This document shows, one piece after another, positions 17,041 to 26,369 of a stretch of DNA of 64,000 nucleotides; position 1 is the first letter of the stretch; the number at the start of each line of letters is the position of its first letter. The notes under the pieces are model-generated. The model was not told the origin of the DNA. It did not search any database and was given only the letters and a program-made list of their open reading frames with translations. The stretch comes from Bacillus sp. FJAT-52991 (GTDB lineage: Bacteria; Bacillota; Bacilli; Bacillales; Domibacillaceae): positions 2,380,001-2,444,000 of the forward strand of contig NZ_CP147404.1 of the NCBI RefSeq assembly GCF_037201805.1, in the 5' to 3' direction. The position numbers were made by a program, and so were the translations under genes.

Positions 17041-17874
17041 TTAAAATTGCTTGCTCAACTTTTTCAACGAAATGACCAGTAACAAAATCAATATTGAAGC
17101 TACAACAATTGTCCCTCCTGGTGCTAAATCTAAATAATAGGCACTGACAAGCCCTGACACCACAGCGATTTCTCCAAATATAATGGAAAAGAAAATCGTC
17201 TGCTTAAACCCTCTAGCAATCCTCATACTAGCAGCCACAGGTAGTGTCATTAAGGAGGACACTAATAGCACCCCGACAATTCGCATCGAAACCGCGATCA
17301 CAAGTGCAACAAGAACAATAAAGACAAAGTGGATCGCCTTAGCTGGTATGCCAGATGCCTTGGCATGCTCTTCATCAAATGAAAGCAAAAATAACTCTTT
17401 GTACAATAAAAAGACAGTTGCAATGACAAAAACGCTAATCACACAAATGACGATCAAATCATTATGACTAACCGCACTGACGCTTCCAAATAAATAACTG
17501 AATAAATCTGTATTAAAACCCTCGGCAAGCGAAATAAAAATAACACCGATCCCGATCCCACCAGATAAAATAATGGGAACCGCCAGCTCCTGATAATGCC
17601 TATATACCGTGCGAAGTCGCTCAATTAATAAAGAGCCTAACACGGAGAACACCATCCCAACATAAAGCGGGTTTAACCATGTTAAGGAAAATTTTTGTCC
17701 AAAATACAAGCCGGCTGCAATCCCAGCAAGCGTTACATGGCTGAGAGCATCCGCAATGAGAGACAGTCTTCTCACAACAACAAATGCGCCAAGAAGAGGA
17801 GCAATGATCCCGATAATGATGCCTGTAATGAAGGCATTTTGCAAAAATTCATATTGTAAAATGGCCTCAATCAT
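17041..17874 (-). CDS. znuB: Zinc ABC transporter permease ZnuB/AdcB
   Basis: This ABC-3 family permease forms the membrane channel for zinc, or possibly manganese. The 277 residues contain about eight transmembrane segments, with family motifs LIADALSHVTLAGIAAG (about residues 34-50) and the cytoplasmic loop AKASGIPAKAIHFVF (about 172). It overlaps znuC by 4 bp (ATGA), an arrangement for coupled translation. Zinc specificity is inferred from the adjoining zur gene. No zinc-binding lipoprotein (znuA) gene is in the window. Confidence 0.92.
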   Translation of the reverse strand: MIEAILQYEFLQNAFITGIIIGIIAPLLGAFVVVRRLSLIADALSHVTLAGIAAGLYFGQKFSLTWLNPLYVGMVFSVLGSLLIERLRTVYRHYQELAVPIILSGGIGIGVIFISLAEGFNTDLFSYLFGSVSAVSHNDLIVICVISVFVIATVFLLYKELFLLSFDEEHAKASGIPAKAIHFVFIVLVALVIAVSMRIVGVLLVSSLMTLPVAASMRIARGFKQTIFFSIIFGEIAVVSGLVSAYYLDLAPGGTIVVASILILLLVISLKKLSKQF

Positions 17875-18650
17875 TCGCTGTCCTCCTTATGGTCATGATG
17901 ATGCTCCAGCAGGTGAATCCCATGTCCATATAGTTTAGACAGATCCGATTCATCTAAATGCCTAAATTGTGTCATGCTTCCATGAAAATGAAGATATTTG
18001 TTTAAACAAGCCACATGAGTCACTTTATCACTAACAATCCCGATATCATGAGTCACCAGTAGCAAAGTAATCCCCATCTCTTTATTTAAGTATGACAGCA
18101 TTTCATAAAAAGATTGAACATTTTTCGAATCGACACCGACAGTCGGTTCATCAAGAATTAATATTTCAGGCTTTGATACAATCGCCCGGGCGATAAATAC
18201 TCGTTGCTGTTGTCCGCCTGACAGCTCCCCGATATTACGATGTAAAAATGGGTCCATCTCTACTGCCTTGACAGCTTCAAAAATTTCCTGTTTTTCTTTA
18301 CTACCAATCCTGCGAAACAATCCAAGCTTTTTTGTCAAACCACTTGCCACTACTTCAAATACAGTCGCAGGGAATCCTGTATTGAAAGAATTGGCTTTTT
18401 GTGACACAAATCCGATCTTATCCCAGCTTTTAAAATGACGTTGAGGTGTGCCGAACAGAAAGATCTCGCCTTCTTTTACTTTTAATAATCCTAAAATTAA
18501 TTTTAATAATGTAGATTTTCCTGAACCGTTCGGACCTACTAAACCTAAAAATGCCCCTTTAGGGACAGATAATTGAATATTTTCCAATACATTATCACGG
18601 TCATAGCTGTAGGATACATCTTTTATTTCAATGATAGGTAATTGATTCAT
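17871..18650 (-). CDS. znuC: Zinc ABC transporter ATP-binding protein ZnuC/AdcC
   Basis: This is the ATPase for the zinc importer. Walker A GPNGSGKST is at about residues 39-47, signature LSGGQQQR at about 143-150, Walker B ILILDEPTVG at about 164, and the H-loop LLLVTHDIG at about 197. The C-terminus is histidine-rich (HGIHLLEHHHDHKEDSE), as often seen in zinc-handling proteins. It overlaps znuB by 4 bp. A Zur-box-like sequence lies 18-38 bp upstream of the ATG, in promoter range. Confidence 0.93.
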   Translation of the reverse strand: MNQLPIIEIKDVSYSYDRDNVLENIQLSVPKGAFLGLVGPNGSGKSTLLKLILGLLKVKEGEIFLFGTPQRHFKSWDKIGFVSQKANSFNTGFPATVFEVVASGLTKKLGLFRRIGSKEKQEIFEAVKAVEMDPFLHRNIGELSGGQQQRVFIARAIVSKPEILILDEPTVGVDSKNVQSFYEMLSYLNKEMGITLLLVTHDIGIVSDKVTHVACLNKYLHFHGSMTQFRHLDESDLSKLYGHGIHLLEHHHDHKEDSE

Positions 18651-18667
18651 TGAAATTTCTCCTTTTT

Positions 18668-18688
18668 ATATAAGAATGGTTACGATTT
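18668..18688 (-). promoter_or_regulatory. Zur-box-like operator before znuC
   Basis: On the minus strand one half-site is AAATCGTAA, identical to the left arm of the B. subtilis Zur consensus. The right arm (ATTCTTATAT against ATTACGATTT) matches at six of ten positions. It lies between the transcription start region and the znuC ribosome site. Confidence 0.65.
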
Positions 18689-18726
18689 AAGAACAAATTG
18701 AAGTATACAGGATTTCAGCGAAAAAG

Positions 18727-18763
18727 TAAACCGGAACCGTTTCGAAAAGCGGTCCCGGTTTTT
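18727..18763 (-). terminator. Terminator after yqfU
   Basis: AACCGGGACCGCTTTTCGAAACGGTTCCGGTTT forms a stem with one mismatch on the minus strand, followed by ACTTTTT. It ends 4 bp before the yqfU stop region. Confidence 0.8.
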
Positions 18764-18766
18764 TTA

Positions 18767-19672
18767 TTAATGAATGGCTGACTTAAAACGAGCGCCATGC
18801 GTTTCTTGCGTACTCATAATCGTTAAAAAGGCATTTGGATCAATGTCGGTAATAATGCTTTTCAATTTCATAACCTCAAGCCTGGTCACTACGACGTAAA
18901 TCACATCTTTATCCGCATCCGTGAAGCCACCTTTTCCCTTCAGTTTGGTCGTTCCACGGCCTAATCGATGTAAAATCGCATCAGATACTTCGTCATATTG
19001 ATCGGACACAATAATACAGGCTTTTGTTTCTTCTAGCCCTTGCAATACCGTATCAATCGCTTTAAAAGCAATATAGTAAGTCATAACAGAATACATGGCG
19101 TTTTCTGGTCCAAACACAAACGCTGCCCAAGTAAATACGAAGATATTGATAAACATGACAAATTCTCCAACCGAAAATGGTAGCTTTTTCGTCATTAATA
19201 TACCTAAAATTTCTGTTCCATCAAGTGTTCCACCATGTCGAATAACTAGGCCTACTCCTACACCTAACATCAATCCACCAAATACTGCAGCTAATATGGG
19301 TTCTGTTGTAAATGGAGCAAAATGGTGCAGCTGACTTTCTACCACTGCTAGACAAACGATACCAAATAGTGAGGAAAACATAAACGTTTTTCCGATCTGC
19401 TTATAACCAAAATATAAGAACGGGATATTTAGTACGACAACAAATGTTGAGAAAGAAAAAGCAGGATGATCGATTAAATAATTTAAGATGAGGGAAATCC
19501 CAATAACTCCACCGTCAATAATATTGTTGGGGACTAGAAATAATTCGATGGAGATCGCTGCAAGTGCCGCTCCTAAAAATACAAGCGCTAGACGATAAAT
19601 TAAGTGAGTCATTTTTTCTCTTTTATGTTCTTTAGGCATATCATCATTCCTTTTATTAGTATTATCTTTCAT
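18767..19672 (-). CDS. yqfU: YitT family membrane protein YqfU
   Basis: The 301-residue protein has a charged N-terminus (about 1-25), five to six transmembrane helices (about 28-200) with the DUF161 motifs [12 protein letters not shown] and [12 protein letters not shown], and a cytoplasmic DUF2179 domain of about 80 residues that ends in [17 protein letters not shown]. This layout defines the YitT/YqfU family, whose transported substrate is not established. The position corresponds to B. subtilis yqfU. It is divergent from yqfT with 64 bp between the starts. Confidence 0.9.
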   Translation of the reverse strand: MKDNTNKRNDDMPKEHKREKMTHLIYRLALVFLGAALAAISIELFLVPNNIIDGGVIGISLILNYLIDHPAFSFSTFVVVLNIPFLYFGYKQIGKTFMFSSLFGIVCLAVVESQLHHFAPFTTEPILAAVFGGLMLGVGVGLVIRHGGTLDGTEILGILMTKKLPFSVGEFVMFINIFVFTWAAFVFGPENAMYSVMTYYIAFKAIDTVLQGLEETKACIIVSDQYDEVSDAILHRLGRGTTKLKGKGGFTDADKDVIYVVVTRLEVMKLKSIITDIDPNAFLTIMSTQETHGARFKSAIH

Positions 19673-19736
19673 ACAAATTCACTCATCTCTTCTTTTACTC
19701 ATACATTTATAGAGAACAGAAAAGGAGTGACGATCA

Positions 19737-19991
19737 GTGAAACTTGTTCAGCATTTAATCAATCAAAGAGCTCAAGTCATCACAGGAGATGAGCTAATGA
19801 AATATGCAAAAGGGTTAAGTATTTCATTGAAACAAGAGGAAGCAGAGAAAATCGCTAGCCAACTGCGCAGGAAAAAAGTTGATTTATTTAATGATGGAGA
19901 AAGAATTCAATTACTGAAGGAAATCGCTCGCATTACAAATGAACAAACAGCTCGAAAGCTTAACAGACTATTTTCTATGTTTCAACCATGA
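19737..19991 (+). CDS. yqfT: DUF2624 protein YqfT
   Basis: This 84-residue soluble, helical protein is rich in Lys, Glu and Arg. It fits the YqfT/DUF2624 family in size, in the opening VQHLINQRAQVIT and in place (before nfo). The start is GTG at 19737 with AAAGGAGTGACG upstream. It converges on nfo with a shared terminator. No function is known. Confidence 0.8.
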   Translation: MKLVQHLINQRAQVITGDELMKYAKGLSISLKQEEAEKIASQLRRKKVDLFNDGERIQLLKEIARITNEQTARKLNRLFSMFQP

Positions 19992-20003
19992 ACACGATGA
20001 TCC

Positions 20004-20041
20004 ATCCGGCAGAGTCTATTATTTATTAGACCCTGCCGGAT
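20004..20041. terminator. Bidirectional terminator between yqfT and nfo
   Basis: ATCCGGCAG-GTCTA and TAGAC-CTGCCGGAT form a 14-bp stem with a single mismatch around an 8-base AT loop. Confidence 0.85.
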
Positions 20042-20054
20042 ATTCATCGTTGTC

Positions 20055-20948
20055 TTAAGGAGCAATAACTTTGTCCCGTACTTCCGGATCAAATACTTTC
20101 GAGCGAAGCATATCGATTTCGAAACGATAAGGTGGTTTACTCGTCTTCTTGTCTTCACCGACATAAGGCGTTTCTAAAATTTTAGGAATATCTGTTAATT
20201 GAGGATGATGAACAATGTACTGAAGTGCATCAAATCCAATATGACCAAAACCAATGTTCTCATGACGGTCTTTTCGTGCACCTCGTTCATTTTTACTATC
20301 GTTAATATGAAAAACCTTTAATCGATCAAGCCCAACGATACGATCAAATTGATCCAGCACACCATCGAAATCATTAATGATGTCATAACCAGCATCATGA
20401 GTATGGCATGTATCAAAACAAACGGATAACTTCTCATTTAAATGAACACCTTCTATGATCATGGCTAGTTCTTCAAAGGAAACCCCACATTCCGACCCTT
20501 TTCCAGCCATCGTCTCTAAAGCAATTTGTACATCATTTTCTTTTGTTAATACTTCGTTTAATCCCTCAACAATTTTTTGAATGCCAGCTTCTGTCCCAGC
20601 ACCGACATGAGCACCTGGATGAAGCACAATTTGCTTTGCTCCTAATGCAGCAGTTCGCTCAATTTCTGTGCGCAAAAAGTTGACTCCAAGCTCAAACGTA
20701 TCAGGATTTTTTGTGTTTCCGATATTAATAATGTAAGGAGCATGAACAACAATATCGACCATACCATGTTCTTTCATATGAAATTGGCCTTTTTCAATGT
20801 TCAAGTCTTCTATTTTCTTTCTTCTAGTATTTTGCGGTGCTCCGGTATAAATCATAAAGGTGTTCGCACCGTAAGAAGCTGCTTCTTCACTTGCAGCTAA
20901 CAGCATTTTCTTGCCGCTCATAGACACATGAGAACCAATTTTCAGCAT
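20055..20948 (-). CDS. nfo: Endonuclease IV
   Basis: Nfo cleaves the DNA backbone 5' to abasic sites in base-excision repair and protects spores as well as growing cells in Bacillus. The TIM-barrel zinc ligands are spread over recognisable motifs: [10 protein letters not shown] (about 69), [10 protein letters not shown] (about 109), [12 protein letters not shown] (about 145), [13 protein letters not shown] (about 177-189), [22 protein letters not shown] (about 214-235) and ILETPY (about 260). The length of 297 is normal. GGAGAGGAATGT precedes the ATG. Confidence 0.96.
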   Translation of the reverse strand: MLKIGSHVSMSGKKMLLAASEEAASYGANTFMIYTGAPQNTRRKKIEDLNIEKGQFHMKEHGMVDIVVHAPYIINIGNTKNPDTFELGVNFLRTEIERTAALGAKQIVLHPGAHVGAGTEAGIQKIVEGLNEVLTKENDVQIALETMAGKGSECGVSFEELAMIIEGVHLNEKLSVCFDTCHTHDAGYDIINDFDGVLDQFDRIVGLDRLKVFHINDSKNERGARKDRHENIGFGHIGFDALQYIVHHPQLTDIPKILETPYVGEDKKTSKPPYRFEIDMLRSKVFDPEVRDKVIAP

Positions 20949-21004
20949 ACATTCCTCTCCTTTACCCTAACTTCATTGTACTAAAAACTTCATGATTTAT
21001 CAGC

Positions 21005-21036
21005 AAAAAAGGTCTGCAAAAGCAGACCTTCTCTTT
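21005..21036 (-). terminator. Terminator after cshB
   Basis: GGTCTGC and GCAGACC pair around TTTT and are followed by T6 on the minus strand, 6 bp after the cshB stop. Confidence 0.85.
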
Positions 21037-21041
21037 TAAAA

Positions 21042-22364
21042 CTACTTTTTGTTATTGCCTCGTTTCGATTCTAAGCGTCGTTCACGCTTTTTAAATTGAG
21101 TCATTTCTCTTTGCATTTTTTTCTTATAGCCTGGCTTCACTTTTTTCGGTTTTCTGACAATCGACTTCGCTTTCAAATCAATGCTGTCTTCTGTTTTTTC
21201 TCTTTTCTTTCGTTGATTGCGATCCTTTAATTCAGTCCATTCACCTTGACGAATATCCGTATGACTGAATGTGATGCCTATTTTCTCTAAGCGAGCGAGG
21301 GCATCCTCGTCACTCGGTGTATAAATAGTGGCGCAAATACCTGAAAATCCTGCTCGAGCTGTTCGTCCGGCACGATGAACATAAAAGTCAAGATCGCGCG
21401 GAAGTTCGTAGTTGATGACATGACTAACGCCCTCAATGTCAATCCCTCTAGCAGCTAAATCGGTCGCAACAATATATTGATAATCTAAGTCGCGAATTTG
21501 CTTCATCATTCTTTTGCGATCTCTTGGTGACATGTCGCCATGAATGCGACCAACTTTCAAGCCTTTTTCTAGCAGTGCATTCGCCACTTCATCCGCTTTT
21601 TGCTTTGTATTCGTAAATACAACCGCTAAATAAGGGTTATAAGCAACTAACATATCATGAAGCAAATCGATTTTCTCTCGGCTTTTCTTTGATACTAATA
21701 CATGCTCAATATTTTCAGCTGAAATATGCTTTGGTTGAATATGAACATATTCAGGGTTCTCCATGTATTTCTTTAAAAATGGCTTTAACTTTTCTGGAAT
21801 TGTTGCCGAGAATACAAGAATTTGTAACTGTTCAGGCATTCTGCTTGCGACTTGATCGACATCAACAATAAATCCCATATCAAGCATTAAATCCGCTTCA
21901 TCGATGACAAGAATGGATGCACGATGAACAAATAACGCTTGCTCCTTAATGAGATCATTAATTCGTCCAGGTGTACCAACAACAATTTGTGGCTGCGTCT
22001 TTAATTTATCAATATCACGTTGCTTATCCGTCCCACCCATATAACAACGAGCAGTGATCTCTTCTTCAGAAAACTTAATCATTTTAAGAATCTCTTTATA
22101 AATTTGATCGGCCAATTCTCTCGTTGGTGCTGTGATAACCGCTTGGACTTCTTTTTTCGCAGGATTGATCTTTTCAAGGATTGGGAGGATATAGGAATGG
22201 GTTTTCCCCGTTCCTGTTTGAGATTGTCCGATGGCACTTTCCCCTTTTAAAATAAGCGGGATCATTCTTTCTTGAATTTCTGTTGGCTCATAAAAACCTA
22301 ATTCTTCAATTCCTTTATTTATAAACGGTCGAAAACCATATAATTCAAATCGTTGTTTTGTCAA
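21042..22364 (-). CDS. cshB: DEAD-box RNA helicase CshB
   Basis: CshB unwinds RNA and supports cold growth and RNA turnover. Motifs in order: Q motif with FYEPTEIQERMIP, motif I GQSQTGTGKT, motif Ia APTRELADQ, motif II VIDEADLMLDMGF, motif III FSATIP, motif V ATDLAARGIDI and motif VI HRAGRTARAG. A very basic tail (KKVKPGYKKKMQ) follows the core and probably adds RNA affinity. I choose the TTG at 22364, which has AAAGGAGTG at good spacing and gives 440 residues. The ATG at 22406 would place that ribosome site within the protein. Confidence 0.93.
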   Translation of the reverse strand: MTKQRFELYGFRPFINKGIEELGFYEPTEIQERMIPLILKGESAIGQSQTGTGKTHSYILPILEKINPAKKEVQAVITAPTRELADQIYKEILKMIKFSEEEITARCYMGGTDKQRDIDKLKTQPQIVVGTPGRINDLIKEQALFVHRASILVIDEADLMLDMGFIVDVDQVASRMPEQLQILVFSATIPEKLKPFLKKYMENPEYVHIQPKHISAENIEHVLVSKKSREKIDLLHDMLVAYNPYLAVVFTNTKQKADEVANALLEKGLKVGRIHGDMSPRDRKRMMKQIRDLDYQYIVATDLAARGIDIEGVSHVINYELPRDLDFYVHRAGRTARAGFSGICATIYTPSDEDALARLEKIGITFSHTDIRQGEWTELKDRNQRKKREKTEDSIDLKAKSIVRKPKKVKPGYKKKMQREMTQFKKRERRLESKRGNNKK

Positions 22365-22546
22365 TATTGACACTCCTTTTGGCTCAAAACAAGCCTTTTT
22401 CTCCATTCTGTATCTTATACTAAAAACGCCGATAAATCAAAGCTTTGGCAAATATTTTTTGTATCCTCATCACCACTAAACCTTTTCTAGTTTGTCTGCA
22501 TACAATACAGAAGAACAAACAATTGCAATGAAAGGAATGAAACGAT

Positions 22547-23089
22547 ATGCCTCCATTTTCACCTAGACCGCAGCAGCAGTCCCCTTTCTTTTACGGACCA
22601 CCGATGAGGCCTTACCCAACTAACCGGCCTTCTTTCTCCCCACAAAGAACGGGACGCGGACCAGGACTTCTTAGTCGCTTGTTGAATCGGCAAAATTCAT
22701 CTAGTATGCCGTTCACTGGCTTTGAACGACAAGGAGCAGCAACAGTTGGTTCTTCTGCTGCTCAAAAGCTAGCTAATCCGATGAACTTTCAGCAAATGCT
22801 CTCCAATACGCAACAAGTGTTACAAACGGTGCAACAGATGGGGCCGATTGTTGAACAATATGGTCCGATTGTTAAAAATTTACCAGCGATGTGGAAACTA
22901 TATCGCGGATTAAAATCACTGCCTGATGCAGAAAAGGACAATAGCGAAAAAACAAAGGAAACAACGAAAGCTCCAGTCAAAAATAAAGAATCACTGCCCG
23001 CTCCTTCTGCTTCAGCTTCCAAAAAGGCTAAACTAGAAAAAAGCGAACAACTAACAGATCGCTCCTCTACACCTAAACTTTATGTATAG
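22547..23089 (+). CDS. yqfQ: YqfQ/VrrA family protein
   Basis: The 180-residue protein has a Pro-, Gln- and Phe-rich first 30 residues, a GRGPGLLSRLLNR basic helix, a Gln-rich helical core (MNFQQMLSNTQQVLQTVQQMGPIVEQYGPIVKNLP split over about 87-121) and a Lys/Ser/Thr-rich tail. This matches the YqfQ (VrrA) family located between cshB and ispH in Bacillus. Low-complexity ends and the GPIVEQYGPIVKNLP near-repeat are typical. Function is not known; a spore role has been proposed for the family. AAGGAATGAAACG precedes the ATG. Confidence 0.82.
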   Translation: MPPFSPRPQQQSPFFYGPPMRPYPTNRPSFSPQRTGRGPGLLSRLLNRQNSSSMPFTGFERQGAATVGSSAAQKLANPMNFQQMLSNTQQVLQTVQQMGPIVEQYGPIVKNLPAMWKLYRGLKSLPDAEKDNSEKTKETTKAPVKNKESLPAPSASASKKAKLEKSEQLTDRSSTPKLYV

Positions 23090-23179
23090 CATCGCCCTTT
23101 TCTTTTCATGCTTGCCTCCCTCCTATATAATAAAATTGTAGTAGTTTTACTCCGAAAAATTTTATAGGAGGATTTTTTT

Positions 23180-24136
23180 ATGGATATTATTAAAATTGCC
23201 CCAAGAGGATATTGTTATGGCGTTGTCGATGCGATGGTCATCGCCCGCAATGCTGCCTTAGATAAAAGCTTGCCTCGCCCGATTTATATACTCGGAATGA
23301 TCGTTCATAATCAGCATGTGACAGATGCTTTTGAAGAAGACGGCATCATTACAATCGACGGCAAAAACCGCAAAGAAATTTTAGAAAAAGTCGACAAAGG
23401 TACGGTCATCTTTACCGCACATGGCATTTCTCCTGAAGTACGGGAACTTGCTAAGCAAAAAAACTTAGTCACGATTGACGCCACTTGCCCAGATGTGACA
23501 AAAACACATGACTTAATCCGCGACAAAAAAGCGGAAGGTTATGTCGTCATTTATATTGGAAAGAAAGGGCACCCTGAACCAGAAGGCGCAGTCGGTGTCG
23601 CCCCTGATATTGTTCACTTAGTTGAAAAACCAGAAGACGTGGAAAAACTGACCATCACCAATGAAAAAATCATTGTCACAAATCAAACAACCATGAGTCA
23701 GTGGGACGTTGCAGATATTATGGACAAAATTAAAGAAAAATACCCCCATGCCGAAATGCATAAAGAAATTTGTTTAGCTACTCAAGTTCGCCAAGAAGCA
23801 GTAGCTGAGCAAGCGGGCGAAGCGGATTTATTAATTGTCGTAGGTGATCCAAAAAGCAATAACTCTAATCGTCTAGCTCAAGTATCAGAAGAAATTGCTG
23901 GAACAAAAGCTTTCCGTGTCTCTGATGTATCAGAAATCCAACTTGAATGGCTACAAGGTGTCCATAAAGTCGCCGTCACAGCAGGTGCCTCCACGCCAAC
24001 ACCGATCGTCAAAGAAGTCATTCAATTCCTTGAAAGCTTTGACCCTAACGATGAAAGCACATGGACACGAGAGAAAAAAGTACCTTTAAACAAAATCTTA
24101 CCAAAAGTCAAAAAATCCACACTAACTTCAAGGTAA
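23180..24136 (+). CDS. ispH: 4-hydroxy-3-methylbut-2-enyl diphosphate reductase IspH
   Basis: IspH makes IPP and DMAPP from HMBPP, the last step of the MEP pathway, with an iron-sulfur cluster. The three cluster cysteines lie in [10 protein letters not shown] (about residue 12), [11 protein letters not shown] (about 105) and [12 protein letters not shown] (about 200). Substrate-binding motifs [46 protein letters not shown] and GASTPTPIV are all present. The 318-residue length is right. TAGGAGGATTTTTTT precedes the ATG. Stem-loop repeats follow the gene. Confidence 0.97.
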   Translation: MDIIKIAPRGYCYGVVDAMVIARNAALDKSLPRPIYILGMIVHNQHVTDAFEEDGIITIDGKNRKEILEKVDKGTVIFTAHGISPEVRELAKQKNLVTIDATCPDVTKTHDLIRDKKAEGYVVIYIGKKGHPEPEGAVGVAPDIVHLVEKPEDVEKLTITNEKIIVTNQTTMSQWDVADIMDKIKEKYPHAEMHKEICLATQVRQEAVAEQAGEADLLIVVGDPKSNNSNRLAQVSEEIAGTKAFRVSDVSEIQLEWLQGVHKVAVTAGASTPTPIVKEVIQFLESFDPNDESTWTREKKVPLNKILPKVKKSTLTSR

Positions 24137-24139
24137 GAA

Positions 24140-24256
24140 GAAAAGTGGAAGCGGCTGCTTAGACTCGGCAGACATAAGACGGAGCGTCGACGTGGCGTTC
24201 TTTGCCACACAGACGTTACGACTTATGTCCGAGAGTCTGGCCGCTGGAGCTGGACA
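24140..24256 (+). repeat. Stem-loop repeat, AGACTC subtype
   Basis: The unit starts GAAAAGTGGAAGC and ends GCTGGAGCTGGACA. Its arms pair as GCGGC/GCCGC, AGACTC/GAGTCT and GACATAAG/CTTATGTC, with an inner GTGGC/GCCAC. The unit at 60610-60727 is the same subtype. Confidence 0.85.
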
Positions 24257-24260
24257 CCAA

Positions 24261-24380
24261 GAAAAGCGGAGCCGACTGTTCAGACACGACAAGCAAATGA
24301 CAGAATGATGAAATGGCGTATCTCAGCCATGTAGTCAGGCTGGCATTTGACTCGAGTGTCTAGGAGGCGGAGCTGGACAA
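24261..24380 (+). repeat. Stem-loop repeat, AGACAC subtype
   Basis: It begins GAAAAGCGGAGCCGAC and ends GGAGCTGGACAA. Internal arms include AGACAC/GTGTCT, GCAAATG/CATTTG(A)C and ATGGC/GCCAT. The copy at 47034 shares the first about 40 bases. Confidence 0.8.
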
Positions 24381-24384
24381 TGAA

Positions 24385-24445
24385 GAAAAGTGGAAGCCCC
24401 CGTTTAGCGACGTATGAGCTGGAGCACTCTGCACGAGATAAAGCA
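24385..24445 (+). repeat. Truncated stem-loop repeat, GCGAC subtype
   Basis: GAAAAGTGGAAGC is followed by TTTAGCGACGTATG, CTGGAGC and CGAGATAAAG, matching the left half of the array units at 59999-60609. It then runs into a terminator; the right half is missing. Confidence 0.75.
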
Positions 24446-24449
24446 AATA

Positions 24450-24485
24450 AAAAGGGTTGCCTCTATTTGAGCCAACCCTTTTTAT
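24450..24485. terminator. Bidirectional terminator between ispH and yqfO
   Basis: AAAGGGTTG(G)C pairs with GCCAACCCTTT around a short loop, with A and T tracts on either side. It is 4 bp from the yqfO stop. Confidence 0.85.
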
Positions 24486-24488
24486 TAC

Positions 24489-25607
24489 TTATATAAATGT
24501 AAAAGGATCTGTATGAACGGAAGAAGGGATAAATTCAACATTGAACCCCTTTTCATCAGCTAATGCCTTCATTTTTACGGCTGTCCCTTTTTTCATTACT
24601 TTCTCGACATTATGCCCTGGATCCACAATATTTAGCCCGACTGCCATGGCGTCATGAGCGGTATGATAGTAAAAATCGCCCGTGACGTATACATCAGCCC
24701 CTTTAAATTTAGCTGCTTGGAAATATTTATTCCCATCCCCACCAAGCACAGCTACTTTCTTCACTTGATCGGTTAACTCCCCTACAACACGAACTCCATT
24801 GACATCCAATTTGTCTTTCACAAATTCAGCAAATTGACGAAGAGACATCGATTCTTTCAGCTTCCCTACTCTTCCAAGTCCTAATGTTTCGCCTTTATTT
24901 CCTAACGGATAAAGGTCATAAGCTACTTCCTCATAAGGATGAGCTTTCAGCATAGCGGATAGTACCTTCTTTTCGATACTTTCAGGATAAATCGTTTCAA
25001 TCTTCACTTCTGCCACTTCTTGGAGGGTGCCTGCTTGTCCAATATAAGGAGCAGCTTCTGCACTCGGCTGAAAGCGCCCTGTTCCTTGTGATGAAAAAGA
25101 ACAATGACTGTATTCACCAATAAAACCAGCTCCAGCCGCTCCTAATGCTTCTCTCACTGCCTGTTCATGGGTTCCTGGCACAAAGACTACCAACTTCTTT
25201 AAACCGTCCTCAAACGTTGGTACAAGCACTTCTGGTTCCTGCAACTGAAGTGCTTCTGCCAGAAGATCGTTTACCCCTCCTTTGGCTACATCAAGATTGG
25301 TATGAGCGGCATAGACGGCAATATCGTGTTTGATTAGCTTTTCAATCATTCTTCCAGCAGGTTCACTCGTTACAATTGATTTCAGTGGGCGAAAGATGAT
25401 CGGATGATGAGCAATGATGAGTTCTACCTTGTTAGCAATCGCTTCATCTACCACCTCTTCTAACACATCAAGTGCAACGAGAACTCGTTCAACGGGTTTA
25501 TTTAATCGACCGATTTGCAAACCAATTTTATCACCTTCCATCGCATACTTTTTCGGTGAGAATTGTTCAAATAGCTGAATGATTTCATGACCATTGGCTG
25601 TTTTCAT
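24489..25607 (-). CDS. yqfO: Nif3-like dinuclear metal centre protein YqfO
   Basis: YqfO belongs to the Nif3 family with two metal ions bound by conserved histidines: AHHPIIFRPLKS (about 66-67), YAAHTNLDVAKGG (about 104) and, near the C-terminus, DPGHNVEK (about 333). A family-typical insert of about 100 residues with a PII-like fold (VFVPGTHEQAVREALG to VAYDLYPLG) sits between the two halves, which explains the length of 372 against about 250 for short members. The biochemical role is unresolved; an old annotation as GTP cyclohydrolase type 2 is not secure. It overlaps trmK by 4 bp and is cotranscribed with it. Confidence 0.93.
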   Translation of the reverse strand: MKTANGHEIIQLFEQFSPKKYAMEGDKIGLQIGRLNKPVERVLVALDVLEEVVDEAIANKVELIIAHHPIIFRPLKSIVTSEPAGRMIEKLIKHDIAVYAAHTNLDVAKGGVNDLLAEALQLQEPEVLVPTFEDGLKKLVVFVPGTHEQAVREALGAAGAGFIGEYSHCSFSSQGTGRFQPSAEAAPYIGQAGTLQEVAEVKIETIYPESIEKKVLSAMLKAHPYEEVAYDLYPLGNKGETLGLGRVGKLKESMSLRQFAEFVKDKLDVNGVRVVGELTDQVKKVAVLGGDGNKYFQAAKFKGADVYVTGDFYYHTAHDAMAVGLNIVDPGHNVEKVMKKGTAVKMKALADEKGFNVEFIPSSVHTDPFTFI

Positions 25608-26311
25608 TCGATTGCCTCCTTAATCAAATTCAATTCATGAAGAACTTGCTGTTGCTTCTTCATAATGGCTTCTCCGTCTTCCGCCTTCTTTAAATTTTCC
25701 AAAACAAGCTCAAGCTGACTAGCTTCCCGCTTCCATTTCTTCAAAAACGCGTCATTCTTTTCCTCCATCAAAAATGGTCCCAACAATAGTTGTTGTGCTT
25801 GATTTTCCTTATAAGGCTTAGAAGGATCACCTTTTTCAGCTGTTAACACCTCATACACCTTACCATCTTCTTCCATAATCATTTCAGCAATCAGTTCCCA
25901 CTCATTAGCGAGTAGCCATTGACGAATATTGATTGCACTTATGTTTGGCTGAAGCACTAGACGTTTGACTCCCTCAAGCTTAGCTTTTCCCTCTTCCAAA
26001 ATAGAAGCGATCAGAGTACCGCCCATCCCTGCAATCGTAATACACTCCACTTCACCAGCGGTAATGACCTCAAGACCATTCCCTTTTCGAACATCGATTA
26101 ATTCTTCTAGCCCCGCTTCCTTCACTTGCTGTTTCGCAGCCTGAAAAGGACCCTCTACCACTTCTCCTGCAACTGCTTTCGTGACGATTCCTGTTTTTAC
26201 CGCATAGCAAGGTAAATACGCATGATCCGATCCAATATCCGCTAAAGTTGATTGGTTCGGAATTTGATTAGCCACAGCTGTTAATCGTTTAGATAATTGA
26301 TTTATATTCAT
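25604..26311 (-). CDS. trmK: tRNA (adenine-22-N1)-methyltransferase TrmK
   Basis: TrmK methylates N1 of A22 in bacterial tRNAs, using S-adenosylmethionine. The Rossmann motif LADIGSDHAYLP is at about residues 22-33. AGEVVEGPFQAA, VRKGNGLEVI and the catalytic-loop motif ITIAGMGGTLI follow, then the coiled C-terminal region (after about 160) typical of the family. I start at the ATG at 26311 (235 residues, GTGGTGACT upstream). The open frame extends to 26482 but the extra 57 residues overlap the cccA terminator and show no conservation pattern. It overlaps yqfO by 4 bp. Confidence 0.93.
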   Translation of the reverse strand: MNINQLSKRLTAVANQIPNQSTLADIGSDHAYLPCYAVKTGIVTKAVAGEVVEGPFQAAKQQVKEAGLEELIDVRKGNGLEVITAGEVECITIAGMGGTLIASILEEGKAKLEGVKRLVLQPNISAINIRQWLLANEWELIAEMIMEEDGKVYEVLTAEKGDPSKPYKENQAQQLLLGPFLMEEKNDAFLKKWKREASQLELVLENLKKAEDGEAIMKKQQQVLHELNLIKEAIE

Positions 26312-26369
26312 ATAGTCACCACTTTTAGTTTTGTTTTCGTACCTAGTGTAAACAAATTTATTTGATAAA

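Noticed and set aside
22365..22406. ATG start of cshB at 22406
   Set aside because: The ribosome site AAAGGAGTG would lie inside the coding region, and the TTG at 22364 gives a length and N-terminus like the homologue.
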